Shown here: positions 40,203 through 54,000 of the stretch, piece after piece | How positions within the stretch are numbered: position 1 is the first letter of the stretch | How the letters are laid out: each line of letters begins with the position of its first letter | Notes under the pieces: model-generated | What the model saw: the letters and a program-made list of their open reading frames with translations, nothing else | Database searches by the model: none | Told to the model about the DNA's origin: nothing | Origin: Mesostigma viride | Taxonomy: Eukaryota; Streptophyta; Mesostigmatophyceae; Mesostigmatales; Mesostigmataceae | NCBI GenBank assembly: GCA_009746045.1 | Contig: RPFO01001288.1 | Location: 1-64,000, forward strand | DNA length: 64,000 bases | Direction: 5' to 3' | Position numbers and translations under genes: made by a program

Positions 40203-40232
40203 CAAGGAGACAACCAGCGCAGGCCAGAAATC
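40203..40232 (+). repeat. Dispersed repeat containing GACAACCAGCGCAGGCCAGA
   Basis: This copy joins the others at 19805-19854 (minus), 38567-38616 and 63730-63780. The shared core is GGAGACAACCAGCGCAGGCC followed by AGAAATC, and in three copies also by GAATCCGGACCATGGTA. It probably marks a small dispersed element. Confidence 0.7.
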
Positions 40233-40416
40233 ACTATCCTGCTACCCCACAAACTCATGCCGCAAATAAAGGGCGAAAAGCATTATCGCACTAAGTGGGA
40301 TGGAGTGTGCTGGCCGACGTCTTTCTACTGTAACATCGTCTTATTTATTACTGTGACATCGTTGCCACTGTATTACTGTAGCATCGTCGCCACTTTATTA
40401 CTCTAGGATCCCCATT

Positions 40417-40643
40417 TCAATACTCAAATATCGTTGCACTCATTACCTCATTGCGCAGGGACTCGTGCAACCGCTCAAACTCTGGTATCCGCGCCAGCTC
40501 CTTGTAATGAGGTGCCATGAGGCCGATGGCGGCCACCCCCGCGCCCTCCATGCCCCACATGGCGGCTTGTTGCAGCACCCACGGCGCCTCGTGGAGCGAC
40601 ATGTGGCGCTCCACGAACAACTCGCATCTGGCACGCAGGCGGT
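40417..40643 (-). CDS. Exon 13: end of BTB2 and BACK-like helices, stop codon
   Basis: The acceptor GTTGAGCAG joins exon 12 to give HRLRARCELFVERHMSLHEA, matching the conserved cysteine-glutamate helix at the end of BTB domains. WVLQQAAMWGMEGAGVAAIG and PEFERLHESLRNE then look like the start of a BACK domain. The frame ends at 40417 after SATIFEY. A GAG|GTAATG donor at 40446 could allow a further exon, but I found none. Confidence 0.65.
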
Positions 40644-43600
40644 CTGCTCAACAGTGATGAGGACGCCCATGGTGGGACGCCATTAGTGGGACGCCGATAG
40701 TGGGACTCCCATAGTGGGGAAAGCCAGCGGGCACGAGGGATGGAAGAGTTTGTGAAACGGTGGGGTGGAAGGGTGGAGGGAAGGAAAAACTTTGGATAAG
40801 CGAAGAATTGGGTCGGAACTGAGAACAATAAACCGGTATGCTGGCCTGTTGCAAGGTTTTAGTTACCCTTCGCAGGAGTGCCGGCTGGCGGCAACGATCA
40901 ACTTGCTTGCCTATATGCCAGCAGCACTTACATAGTTCACAAAGCACGGGACTAACGGGTAACAAAACCATGTACGATTCATATCTTGACAACCAATGCG
41001 CAACTTGCCGCAGGCGTTAAGGCTTGCCAAGTGTACACATGTACATATGGTAAGTGTACACATATAGCCACGCACACAAGGCAGGGGGGGGGGGGGGGGA
41101 TGGGGAGGACTTGGAAACGTTATTTACCACCACCACACACACACTGCACTTCCTGTTTCCATACCGGAAAACAAACAACCAAACCAAACCACAATCCATC
41201 AACCGTGCTGTAGCTTGTCGGCAACTGCAAATTCGTCACGTACGCAGCAGCAGGGACCCTGCCGTCGCGCCCAGCAGGATCGCCATCGCGGTGGCCCCAG
41301 GGTCTCCCTCGGACAAAGGAGAGATGTCCACGGAATCCTCAGGCTCGGAGGACGAGGCCTGGGCGCCCGCATTTTCTTCCTCGGCTACCCTACGAGGGCC
41401 ATCGAGATGGACCGGTGCCTCAAGGCCCAAGTGGCCTGTTCTCCTCATGTCACCACCAGAAGAAGCCGATACCGTGATGCCATCGGACATGACCGATCCA
41501 TGAGCCGCATCACCATCATCCCAAGGCTCTTGAGCGAGGGGTGGTGCACGTGCATGTGAATGTGCATGGGCATGTAGATGTACATCTGTGTTCCCATCCC
41601 CACCCGGATAGGGACCCTGTTTACTTGACGCTGTTCTCCCCAGCGAGCCGTATGCGTTCCCGTTCCCACCCAGGCTAGTTGATGACGGGGTGGCTTCCCC
41701 ATCCCCTCCGGGGACGTATTCTGATAATGGCGCTGTTGGCCCCTCCCCTCTGGCACTGGACCCGCAAACGGTGCCGTCGGCAGCATCCGCGCGGCGCGTA
41801 GCAGCGAGTGTCATGGCTTGCGCCCTTTGCTCCCATGGTGGTTCCGTTCGTCCCGATCGCTCCGAAAGAACCACAGGAGACGTGGGCGCCGCAGAGGTAC
41901 CCGGCGATGCAGGCGCGGCCATGAGGGAGGGCGTGGGAGCGGCCTGGCCGATGGCAGCTTGGTGACTGGAAGGCCCGGCGGCATCGCAATCAGGGGAGGT
42001 GGTTGCTTGGTTCGGGGCCATGGATTGGCTCAGGCGGATCTCGTCGGTGTACAGATAGCGCCGTAACGCGGCGAGTTCTGCCAAGGAGGACGCGGGGACG
42101 CTCACGCGGTCTCCGATGCTGGCGCATGGCACGTGGGTGGGTGGGTGGGTGGGTGAGTGGGTGGGTGGGTGGGTGGGTGGGTGGGTGGGCGGGTGGGTGG
42201 GTGGGCGGGTGGGTGGGTGGGCGGGTGGGTGGGTGGGTGGGTGGGTGGGTGGGTGGGTGGGTGGGTGGGTGGGTGGGTGGGTGGGTGGGTGGGTGGGTGG
42301 GTGGGTGGGTGGGTGGGTGGGTGGGTGGGTGGGTGGGTGGGTGGATGGGTGGGTGGGTGGGTGGGTGGGTGAGTGGGTGGGGGTGGGGGGTTGGGGGGGT
42401 TGTGTGTGTGTGGGTGGGGGGGGTAGGAGGGTAACAACAGAGACAACGATTCAGCTGAGAGAGTAGCGGGGCATTCTTGACTTGGATGCGCAAATTGAAA
42501 AAGCTACGTTACATGGGCAGGCGGGTGGGTGGGCAGGTGGGCGTCTGTGTGCTGGTGGTGGGGGGCAGTGGCATAAATGTCATGTCATGCCATGTTATGT
42601 TATGTTATGTTATGTTATGTTATGTTATGTTATGTTATGTTATGTTATGTTATGTTATGTTATGTTATGTTATGTTATGTTATGTTATGTTATGTTATGT
42701 TATGTTATGTTATGTTATGTTATGTTATGTTATGTTATGTTATGTTATGTTATGTTATGTTATGTTATGTTATGTTATGTTATGTTATGTTATGTGATGT
42801 TATGTGATGTTACATATGTCAATTCATGTTACTTGGATACTAGTACAGTATTATAATCGCATGGGATCGGATTCAAGTTTAGATGTCTGTTCTCATGGGG
42901 ATGGATAGGAGTCTGGGTGGCACAGGCAGGTGATGATGAAGGAGCAATAGTCAGAGCCAGGCAAGCGGGAAATGAGGGAGGGAGGGAGGGAGGGAGGGAG
43001 GGAGGGAGGGAGGGAGGGAGGGAGGGAGGGAGGGAGGGAGGGAGGGAGGGAGGGAGGGAGGGAGGGAGGGAGGGAGGGAGGGAGGGAGGGAGGGAGGGAG
43101 GGAGGGAGGGAGGGAGGGAGGGAGGGAGGGAGGGAGGGAGGGAGGGAGGGAGGGAGGGAGGGAGGGAGGAGGGAGGGAGGCAGGGAGGGAGGGAGGCAGG
43201 GAGGGAGGGAGGGAGGGAGGGAGGGAGGGAGGGAGGGAGGGAGGGAGGGAGGGAGGGAGGGAGGGAGGGAGGAGAGGAGGGAGGGAGGGAGGGAGGGAGG
43301 GAGGGAGGGAGGGAGGGAGGGAGGGAGGGAGGGAGGGAGGGAGGGAGGGAGGGAGGAGGGAGGGAGGGAGGGAGGGAGGGAGGGAGGGAGGGAGGGAGGG
43401 AGAGGGGGAATCTGAAACAGAAAATCAAAACAAAAATCAAAGCAGAAGATTGCATCCTATCTGCGCGAATAAGAATTGGGGGCAATGCCCATCTTCCTGC
43501 GGACCAACCTGTCCTTCATCCCTGAGCTGAAGAGAGCCCGGAAGTACTCAGACCGCGCGGACAGAACCACGCGGTGGGCAGGGAGGTCGCTGGGACGACC

Positions 43601-46600
43601 GCTCCTGCTGTCAGGCCCTTTGGGTCTTGCGCCCGGGTCATCCGCCCAGTCACGAGACGAAGCTTCCATCCGGATGTCGCTGCAGGCGGGGCACAGACGA
43701 GAGGGATGGGAATTAAAGAACAGGAATGCAGTTCAATAAGCTACAGGATAAGCTGGAGAGAGCGAGGAACGACAAGAAAGCAATGACCTAGGCAACCCCA
43801 CATTTACAAGTGCAGGCTAGTTCTTCAAAGCTGCACAAGCGTGTTGACTACACGAAATATGATGCATGAAATCCTTCAGCAGGCATACCAACGTATTGAC
43901 AGGCAAGAGGTTGCTGTCAGGGATCGGATGCTCACACCAGCCATTGTACAATGAATGCTAAGGCGTTCAGGAGTTAAACATAACTCACTTGTTACGTTAA
44001 AATGTAGAGCTTGGCAAGACCTTCTAAAGCCGCCAAAAATGCGCAATTCTGACAGAGGATGCAAACGATTATTAAGTCCCTAAGTTGGGTCTCTAGGCGT
44101 TCCCGAGGTCCCGAGCGGGCGCTTTGGGAGTGTACTGACGACAGGCGCCTGCCCTGTCAACGCAAGTCGGACTGAGAAGTCCAGTTAGCGGCGCAGTGCT
44201 GAGCAGTACTATCATATAGTCCTGTACCAGAATTTGTCACGTCCGATCAACCATCGATTGATGTGCGGTGCCACCAACCTACCGTGGTAGGTTTGATTGC
44301 TAACGAAAGACAAGTGCTAAACTACAGATTTGTTCTAACAGGAGGTACGGGTTCAAGCGCCGAAGTTGGGAGTCAGAGTATCGCTGGTAGGTGGAACGAA
44401 TAAATGAAAAGAGGAAGGCCGGCCTCTAGCAGGCCAGGCACGTTTTTGACCCAGCCGGACGTGCATGCTGCCGCAGAGTTTGCTGGCTGTGTGCGTGGTG
44501 CGCAACGGAGCGCTGCCGCATGGACATGCTGGCTGCGAACGTTGCTTAGTGCGTGTGTGGTTAATCATTTTGGAATAAAGCCATTGTGTGACGAGAATGC
44601 CTCACTGTAATTCTCCCAATGGTCTCCTGCGTAGTGGCACAATGTGATATGCCTGGCTGCGGACAGACCGTAAATACAGGATTGTACAGGATTCTCAGTA
44701 GAGTGCAATGTAGACCACCTTAGTGAATCTTAACAGCAACACACGTCTATCATAAAAACCCAAGACCAGGACTGGGGACGGGATGTATTACATACTTTTG
44801 AAAGAGGGCGTCGCGAATACTAGACACCCCTACTTCATAAACAACCTACCCCATCCCTTCCTCGAAACAGACACACACTTAAGCGCCTCGCCATCCACCG
44901 CATCACCACAATATAAGAATACCTGAATAGTAATATACAACCTGAACAGTAACCATTTCGGCAAACCTCAACTGCCTGGCATTCACCCATCATCCTCGCA
45001 CGTCAACACAACATCACCCATCATCCACGCACCTCGACGCAGCCGAATCCATCATGGTGGCCAGCGAAAACTCCTGCATGCAACAAGGCGTAGCGAAGAC
45101 TAGAGACGGCGAGCTCACCACCATCCCTCCCTCTATACACACAATACCTCTGCACGACCCCTCCACACAATCCCTCCACACAACCGCTCCACACAACCCC
45201 TCCACACAATCCCTCCACACAATCCCTCTACACACCTTAGTGCCTCGCCATCCAGCCCATCCATCATCGGCGCCAGCGAGAACTCGAGTGACACCTCGCC
45301 TCGCCACTGCGGACGCCACCGCCCCCCCAACAGCACCGCCAGCGAGGGAACCCCACACCCCTTGGCCACCGCCGCCACGGTGGCAAGATCCGCAGGGGCA
45401 AAACCAGCACGAGCTGCTGATGGCCAACCAGCACGAGCTGCTGCCGATACACCCGCCTGGGAGCTGATTTGTCTCGTCCAACCCGGACCACCCCCGCTCA
45501 TGATGGGTAGTGTGGGCGGGGGGCCCATCATCGCAGGGTCCAGCGTGGCCACCCCCGTGTAGATGTACTCGAGAACCGGCCGGAAGACCTCGGAGCGCAC
45601 CCGCAAGGACACCTGCCACCTGGCGCCGTCGGCACTCGCGGATTCGCAGCGGTCCCTGGCCTCCGGCTGGGCTGCAGCGCATGCCAGGAGTATGGCCTCC
45701 CCGTCATTATCAGCAAAGGCTCCTCCTGCACCGCCACGCCCTCTTCCTCCTCCCACCCCTTCCACTCCTTCCCCTCCCCCTCCTCCACCCCTTCCTTCCC
45801 GTCCTTCACCCCCCCCTCGTCCCCCTCGTCCCCCTCGTCCTGCTTCTCCTCCTCCCTGACCTACTCTTCCATCCACTCCACTTTCTGCGGATCCTGGCAT
45901 TGGGGCGGGAAATGGCACCAGCCTCTGGGCCAGCGACTTGCTCCGGCACGCCAGGATACCTTGGTGTGCGGACAAGGCCGTGCCATCGCTCAAGTTTATG
46001 CGGACATCTGCGGTGGCCTGAGGGTTCGGGGGGGGGGGGGGGGAGAAAAAGTGGGGCATTGAGACGAGAGTATTCAGTAACTGACAACAAGAAGAGACGC
46101 GCTGAGAGAAAAATGCTGAGAGAAAGATATAAACAAGAATTATATCAAGATTGCCAAACATAGGTAAGATAAATAGTAATGAAAGATGCGCCAAGGTCGG
46201 CAAGTCCCGCGTCACCTCGCCATTCTCATTTAAAAAACACATCTCATAAAACACTAATATCGACCACACAGCATTCATCACCTGGTCATCCTCATGCTGC
46301 TTGCCATGCTTCCAGATGGTACATTACTTAATCTAGAAAAGCGGTGCAATACTATAGTATATCGGCGCAATTGTAAAGTAAAGCGGCATAGTACGACTCA
46401 AACGAATGATGGATGCCATGAACCCAACCCGCAGCATCCGTCCCCTTGCTGTGCAACACTGCTCCGGCCACCCACCCACAGGCATGACCCCTTTCAACCT
46501 CAACATCATTTCCGATCAACCTGAACAAGCTGGTGTCACACTGCTACTATAAAAAGCTGGCATGAGCTTCTTATATGCGTAGGTGCTCACGCTTTCAAGC

Positions 46601-47692
46601 CCACGCTGGTGTTCCACACAGCATTTTGAACTTTTTTTAGATGGACCGACACCGCTATGCTAGAGACGTTATGCGGCAGTATGAACCTAGATGACAGCAT
46701 TTGTCAAAGATATACACATACATACAGTCACGTGCTTATTCATTAATACACATACGATACTTTCCGATCAGACGATACTTTCCGACCGTGATTATCATAG
46801 CATCCCCCACCTCGTCCTGCAGCGCCCACGCCATGTCCTGCCCCAGGTGTGACGGGCGGCCGTAGATCCCAAAACGTTGCAATGCGCAGGTAGCCCAGGC
46901 CTGGACGCTGCATGGGACGATGACGTCGACAGGAAAAAGATCGTAAGTCCTAATACGACGATTCTCCTGTCCCCATGTGAACGTGTGGCCTTCTCTGAAA
47001 CGCCAAGCTCAGTATGCGGAGCCCGCTCCTACCCGGGAACCACATTCAGCACAAGCCGACCTTCCTCTGATAGACATGTGAAGAAGGGAGGGATGCCCAA
47101 AGTGGATGCTAGAAGACCAGTAAGCATAGGCGTGGCACCTGGCAACAGGTCTATTAAGAAGATACACGGATACCCTAATAACATACATATCATATAACAC
47201 ACGTATAACATGAATACAACGATAAGCCTATGTTTACCAAGCGTGCTCCTGCACCAACAAGCATCGCCCCCGTACCGAGCCTAGCACTACTTGAGAGCAC
47301 TAGCACTACTTGAGAGCACTAGCACTACTTGAGAGCACTAGCACTACTTGAGAGCACTAGCACTAATTGAGAGCACTAGCACTAATTGAGAGCACTAGCA
47401 CTAATTGAGAGCACTAGCACTAATTGAGAGCACTAGCACTAATTGAGAGCACTAGCACTAATTGAGAGCACTAGCACTAATTGAGAGCACTAGCACTTGG
47501 GAGCCCTGTGTACCCCACACAGCTGCGTGTTCCGATACCCTGCAGAGGCGCAGTCCAGACATAACCATTCGCCCCATACATAGCGTCGCCCTATATAGTG
47601 TGTTACTGTACAGCCGCACTGTGCAGACGCGTCCTCCAAGCACACTCACCACCCAAAACCGAGCACAGCCGTATACATCCCAGCGTGAAATA

Positions 47693-47769
<77 letters not shown>

Positions 47770-50700
47770 CCCCCCCGCCCCCCCCGCCCCCCCGCCCCCC
47801 GCCCCCCGCCCCCCCGCCCCCCGCCCCCCGCCCCCCCCCCCCCGCCCCCCCCGCCCCCCCCCCCCCCCCGCCCCCCCTTGCGTACCCTGCAGAGCGGTCC
47901 TCCAAGCACAGCTCCACCAGCAGCTGCCGAAGCTCGTCACTTTCAAGCGAGGAACAAGTTGCGGGCCGGGTGGGGGCACTGGGGGCCGCCGTGTGGGTTG
48001 TCCTCCACCGTTGCGCCTCCATGCCGCCCTTGGCCAGACCATTCCCAGCCACGGTTACAAAAACATCCTGGACGCCGTCACTTCCCCCTGCCGTCACCTC
48101 CACAAACGCCCGCAATGCTGCGACTAACAGCACCGCTTGGTCATCATCCTCCTCGCCCCACAGCCCACCCAGCTTGGCCTCCGTTGGGGCGCCGGCCGGG
48201 GTGGCCGCCTGGGCTTGCGCGCGCCGGCTCTTTGCACGAGATGTGATCCACCGACGCAGGCTGCTGGGGATGCCGGCTTGCGCCATCTTGTCCCTGGGGA
48301 AGCCCACGAGTGTCCCACAGGGTCGCGGCGCAAGCCCATGCACACGTCAAGCAAACGAGACAGGAATGCCACCTAGGTTTATGCACCATGCCCAAGCAGC
48401 CGCAACTCAACCACCTCTATGAATCTTCCCTGCTGGGGCCCTCGGCATAGGGAATAGGGCATATGACCATAGTAGTATCATGGCAAGGTCTTGGGCCTCG
48501 TCATGCCAGGTTATTGGACCGGCCGCAGTGAGCGGTGACCGGGCCTCGAGGTTACTTCGATCCACGCAAGCATTAGCAATCAAGAAACTTCCTGCCGGGG
48601 GGGTGGAAGGGGATCGTGAAGAATGTATGTCAATAGTCATGCTACCAACCGTTCCTAGTATTAGTCAATTAGGAACGGAGAGTCCCTACGTGGGGGGGGG
48701 CTGCATGATGAAGCCCGCACGAATGGGGGAAGCCGATGTCCGCAAAGTTGCGCCTTGCGTTACAGTGTGGCGATGTTGTAGCCACGGACTGTTGTAGCCA
48801 TGGACTTTAACTAAGAAGTACATGAACAGGGGGCTAAAATCGCAGTAAACCGGCAACCCCACCGTCTACAAAAGATTCGGCAAATTAAGAAATTTACGCA
48901 GTAACGATTGGTAAAGGGACGAACGTCGCCTTGCCTGCTTGATGGTTACGTGCCCTTCATGAACTACGGTGTATCATCCGCGCGCCGACAGCCAACCATC
49001 GAACCAGAATGAGATGAAACCAGCGCTGAAAGACAACCTCATTCGCATTACCATTGAATATAGGTTAGGCCGCCGCGCTTCAAGGATCCATCAACTTGCT
49101 GATGGAGAGCTGGGACGTGGACACTATGAATCAAATCCCCCCCCCCCCAACTTCGCCCCTAGAACATTGCATTTACCCCCTCGCTGCACCTTTGAGGCCC
49201 AAGCTTGAATGGGACCAGCACGCCCAGTCCCAAAGGGAACAGTTCTCGGGTCAAGTCCTTCATTTGGAGCACGCCACGGTTGCGCAGCCGCGGCTAGACA
49301 TCCTTTCACAACCGGCTCGGCTTGGCTGATCCTTAATGGATTTAGCATTGGCCTCAATCGCAGGGAGGGGTTGGGGGACTCTATCTTGTCCTCATCCCGG
49401 CACTCCATCCCTGTGAGTCCATGAAATCCTCGGACAGTTGAGGCCAGGCCTCAATGTCATGCGCCTCTAAGTGCAGGGAAATGCCCACGGTAACATGAGA
49501 CGAATACAGTCATCCTTTTTGTACGGTAAGCTCATTCAGCTTCGACTGCTGGCCATTGGCACAGAGCAGAGCTATAAGGGCACATCGTCATTAAGCAAGT
49601 GGGCAATCAAGAGCCGCCCTGATGCCCGCACCCACTTTTCCCAGCACGCACTGTCCATGCAGGTGACACGTTCACAACAGTCCAAGCAACCCAGGCCCGT
49701 GCATACAGTAAAAGGCACTTGCAGCATCTGTAAAGGCATCTGATAGCCACAACATATGAGCAGAGTATATGATAGTCGGGGTTACCTAGACCCCGATCGT
49801 AGCCCCTTGTGCATGCATTTGAAGTCCATGGGTACAACATCAATCAATATAATTAATTAAAATTTATGGGTACGACAGAATGGCTACGTCTACGTGTAAA
49901 ATCAACAGCATGGCCCAGTTTCGCGCTGGGTTAACCTGCGGGATATCGCTTCCACGATGTGTGCAGGCGTCAGAAACGGCAGCATGCAGCCGATAAGACT
50001 GCCTATGGAAACATCAAGGTGCGCTGTGTGATGCCTACTGGACACCTCCAAGCACGCTGTGCACACAACCCCTTGCACAGACTGTGGTGGCCGATGGGGG
50101 TGGGGGCCCCGGTTGTTAAGGGTAGGGTGTGCGCGCATGGATCAAGGCGGTGGGGGGGTGGAGGGTGTGCGTGCATGTGGGCACATGGGCGGCATGTGGG
50201 CATGTGGAGGGAGGGTTTGAGGGCTCATTCGCAGTGTTACCTACGCATGCAGCGTCGAGAAATGTGGAGAGAAAGTCCTCTAAAAATCTCCATACACGGC
50301 TCACCTGGTGCCTGGGACCCTGGCGAAGGCTGCCAGGCGCAGCAGGTGCACCACCTGGGTGTCCATGCGCACGTAGAACTGGCACTCAATGGAGGACTTG
50401 AGTGACGTGACCAGCGGGCTGCCCGGCATCAAACACCCCTTGCCTTGCTGAGGATCCCCACGGGACGCGATGGCAGAATCAGTATCGCCAACGCTCCACG
50501 GTGGTCCGGTATTATTACGGTCACGCGTGCTACCAGTTGCCACGGCACCAGGCCCGCCGTGCCCTATGTGCGCAGCAACTGGCAGAACCTGGTTGGTACT
50601 GCTAGCGCCTGCCAGGTGTCGCTCCACCGCGGCGAGTTGGGCTGCCAGTACGTCGGTCGCCTTGCTGGCGACACGCTCGTCGGGTGACGTCAGCAGCATC

Positions 50701-50988
50701 AGCAGCGCATCGGCGGCCTAAGGAAGGGCGACAACATTACAGTGCACGTGTACAGGCAATAAACACAATATACGAAAGCGCAGGCATGCAATCCCATCAC
50801 AGGACAGTCAAAGCCATCGGCACACACCGAGGCTGGTATATGGGGCCGGAAGACGCGTGGGAATGACTGCGCTAACCGGGAATCACCATCAACTGCATTT
50901 GAAATAAACCACATCACAGATGAAACTGCATCAAAACCATTCCCATTCTGCGCCCGCCCACCCACCCACATCTTCAAACCAAACCTGT

Positions 50989-51023
<35 letters not shown>

Positions 51024-54000
51024 AACCTCTTTTCCCCCGGGCACATCCTCATTCTTGTCATCCCTCCTTTCCTCCTCCCCTCCATACAACACAGCCAGAG
51101 GTTGGTGTCTCTAACTCCCAAACAGTGCTCCCTAATCATTAGGCGACGGCTGTTTACAGCTCACGTTTTGATAACAATGCTGATGCTGGAGCATGACACA
51201 TTTCCCCAACCCCAACCCTTGGCACATTCCTGCTACTCACGTTCGTAATCTTAGTATGCGCAAGGCGTTCTCGTTCAGACCTATCCTCTTGACCTAATGC
51301 CTGCTTTCTCATGTCTATGTCAACTAGTCCTTCCCTCAATGAATATGCTCTGTTGGAAGCGTCCATATGCCCCGGTAATCCGAGGAGAGGCCCAAGGCAC
51401 GGAACACTGGGACCCGTTCAACCTGAAAGGAGGCTAACTGCCCAATTGTCGCGTAATGCACGATACGCCAACCATGCAATATGTAGAACACCATGGACGC
51501 AAAAATATTCTTAAACAGAAGAGCGAAGGAAAGGCCACTCTGACGCAAACAGAAAGGCAGCGGATGGAAAAGAATAGGAATAAAACAATAGGGCTGCCGT
51601 GGGGCAGACACCCATTCCCACCCCATGCCTCTGCCACCACTGCATATGGCCCATTCATTGCATACCCATCGCCCTATCGAACCAAGGGAAGCAGGCATGC
51701 TAGTACACCTTACCACAAGACCGAATACAAGGTATTAGTATACACACCTCATGCACAACCTCGTCAGGAGCGGGGTCAGCGCGATGTGCTGCCAGCCGAG
51801 CATCTCCCACACCCAATAAGCCGGGGAGACCATTCTCACAGCAGCCGGATGCAAGCATTTGTGCCGGCTGCGACCCGCTGCCTTCCTCGAGGGCGTCAGC
51901 AACAACATTGCGAGCGGCAGCGGCAAGGGCACCCTGCCACGGCTGGAGCAGCATCGCGCTGATGTGGCGTAGCGGGTTTTATGGTACAGAAGGAGGGTGG
52001 AGGGAAACAGATAGCAAAATACAACTAATTAGATAGCAAAACACTACAATTACTATTGTTAATACAGGAGATTTACAATGAATCCAGAGTATATGTGTGT
52101 GGTGGGAACAGGTGGAGGGAGAGGGGTGCAGAGTGATGGCTATGTGTGCGAGTGACTATGCAAGGAACATGTGCGTGTGTGTAATACAAATGCACCCCGA
52201 ACTACTATCCATAACTCCATTATCAAACATGCTCGGAAGTGGCATCAGAAGTCGCTCACTGAGGCTCTATCCCCAAATCGCAGATCTCACGTAGAAAACC
52301 CCAACACAATACATGCATGCTTTCTTTCCCACCTGCCGTAGCTGGCCAGGACCACCGCCAGTTGCTCTGGCATCCGCGCGTGCCGCATGCATGCGTCACA
52401 CAGGAACACATCGCTGCTGCTGCTGACATCAGCATCCCTCCTTGGCACACCCTGGTGTCCATCCAGGAAACCCCCCTCTCCTGCCCGCTCCAGCCCCCAC
52501 TTGCTCGGGCCCGAGCAGGTGCAGGGTGCCTCATCGGGTGTGGCGCCTGCCGGTCTCTCCTGACCCACTCCATTAACCAGCTGCCCTGCGGAGTGCTTGC
52601 CTAGCAGACTCCCCACCAGTCGTCTGTCGTTACCACATTCTCCGCCCAGGCCCCTCTTCCCGTCCATTGCCCCCCCCGCCTCCACGGCCGGCTTCCGATG
52701 CTGTCGCTTGTCCCTGGGGGAGGACGCTAGGTGCTCGCACATCCTCGCGACCGCGTGCCAGCACGCCTGTCGGACGTGGGGGGGGGCTGATGATTCGGTG
52801 GCGGATGCCAGTAGAGCGGGCAGGCCGCCCCCAGCCAGGACCGCCCCCACCAGCTCAGCGGACGAGAGCAGGCTGGATAGTGCCTGGGCGGCCAGGTAGG
52901 CCAGGGGGATGGCCCCACTTGACCCGCCTCGATTTGCACTTCTTGCTGTCTCGGCCTTGCGTTCTCTGTCTGCGACTCTTTCAGATCTCGTGAGTCGAGG
53001 GCAGCTATTGCTGGCATCCTTGCTAAGTGCACAGCTGTTGCTGGCATCCTTGTTGCTGAGCCCGATACCGTTCCGGTGTGCATGTGTGCTGGGAAGATTC
53101 TTTTGAAGGATGGCACAGCACAGCTCCGTCGTGCGCCGGACAAGGTGTAAAGGGGAGGGGGCTAGCTCGGGGGGGTGCAACTTTGAGTGCGAGCGGGACG
53201 GGGATGGTGAAGGGGGTGGGGCGTGGTGCCGGATGTCGGCAGGGTCATGGGAGGGGTCCACGAGGCTTGGGCCGAAGGACGGGACGGCCTGCGCGTGTGG
53301 AGGGGGGGATGGGGCACCCGGCGACGTTACATATATCGCCAGTGAAACAACCAACAAAATAATTAGATAAATCATCGTTGCCACGAGACAACTGATAAAC
53401 AGAGCTCATTTCAGACTTTTTTGCCCAGCCGGCCCCGCCCCCGCAACAAATCGCAAAGCTGGGGGCTGGGGACAGCCGCCAGGCTCCCGGCGCCAGGCAC
53501 CATCTAACTGAGGGGACCCAAGGCCCCCTGGAATATCGGATTTCCTGTCAGAAAGTCTTCTTGAGGGTCAGTTTCCCTCCCGCCCGCCACAATTTTGGGT
53601 GTCAGCCGTCAGAAGTTACCAACGTCGTTCATCTTACAAGAAGGTGCAATGAACTCACTGAACTGTCTAGCGCCGAAGTAATACTTGTCACCTACGGACT
53701 ACCGACCTATAAGACCGTTTTCCCCGCCCCAGCCATTATAGGGCCTGCCGGAGCGCTGGCCCTGCCCCGGCAACTTTCCCGGCCTGCCGAGGCCGGCACC
53801 CCGCTGCCAGGGATCCCCCGCGGGGCCGGCACTAAAATGAGCACTGCTGGTAACATGGTTAGATATATCGATGAGGCAAATGGCGACATCGCAAGGTATG
53901 TCATCAAGAATATCAGCATGGATGACAAGGACATATGACACTCTGTGGTCTGGGCATCAACACGTCCCTACCGAAGCCGGAAAGTGCCCGGGCAGAAACT

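Noticed and set aside
38907-40294. Open frames of 200-410 codons on both strands (His-Lys-Ala, Gln-Gly-Arg-Ala, Thr-Arg-Pro-Cys and others)
   Set aside because: All come from the stop-free 12-bp minisatellite; every frame is equally open, so none is evidence for a protein.
41236-41300. C-terminal transmembrane helix (AMAILLGATAGSLLL)
   Set aside because: Splicing at the GTACGT donor joins this to HRLRARCELFVERH, so it is the usual BTB helix pair and not a membrane segment.
42972-43525. Long Gly-Gly-Arg-Glu and Leu-Pro-Pro-Ser frames
   Set aside because: Products of the (GGGA)n array inside an intron of the ARM-BTB gene.
44343-44390. tRNA gene suggested by a GGTTCAAGC B-box-like word
   Set aside because: I could not find a matching acceptor stem, D arm or anticodon arm.
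47458-48422. Polyproline or polyglycine proteins at 47.5-48.4 kb
   Set aside because: Their long runs come from the poly-G/C tract in intron 8; only the part from 47886 to 48293 on the minus strand is coding.
53289-53384. N-terminal membrane anchor (MATMIYLIILLVVSLAIYVT) of a 365-codon frame
   Set aside because: It lies upstream of a good acceptor (CACGCGCAG) that keeps phase with exon 4; it is intron sequence.
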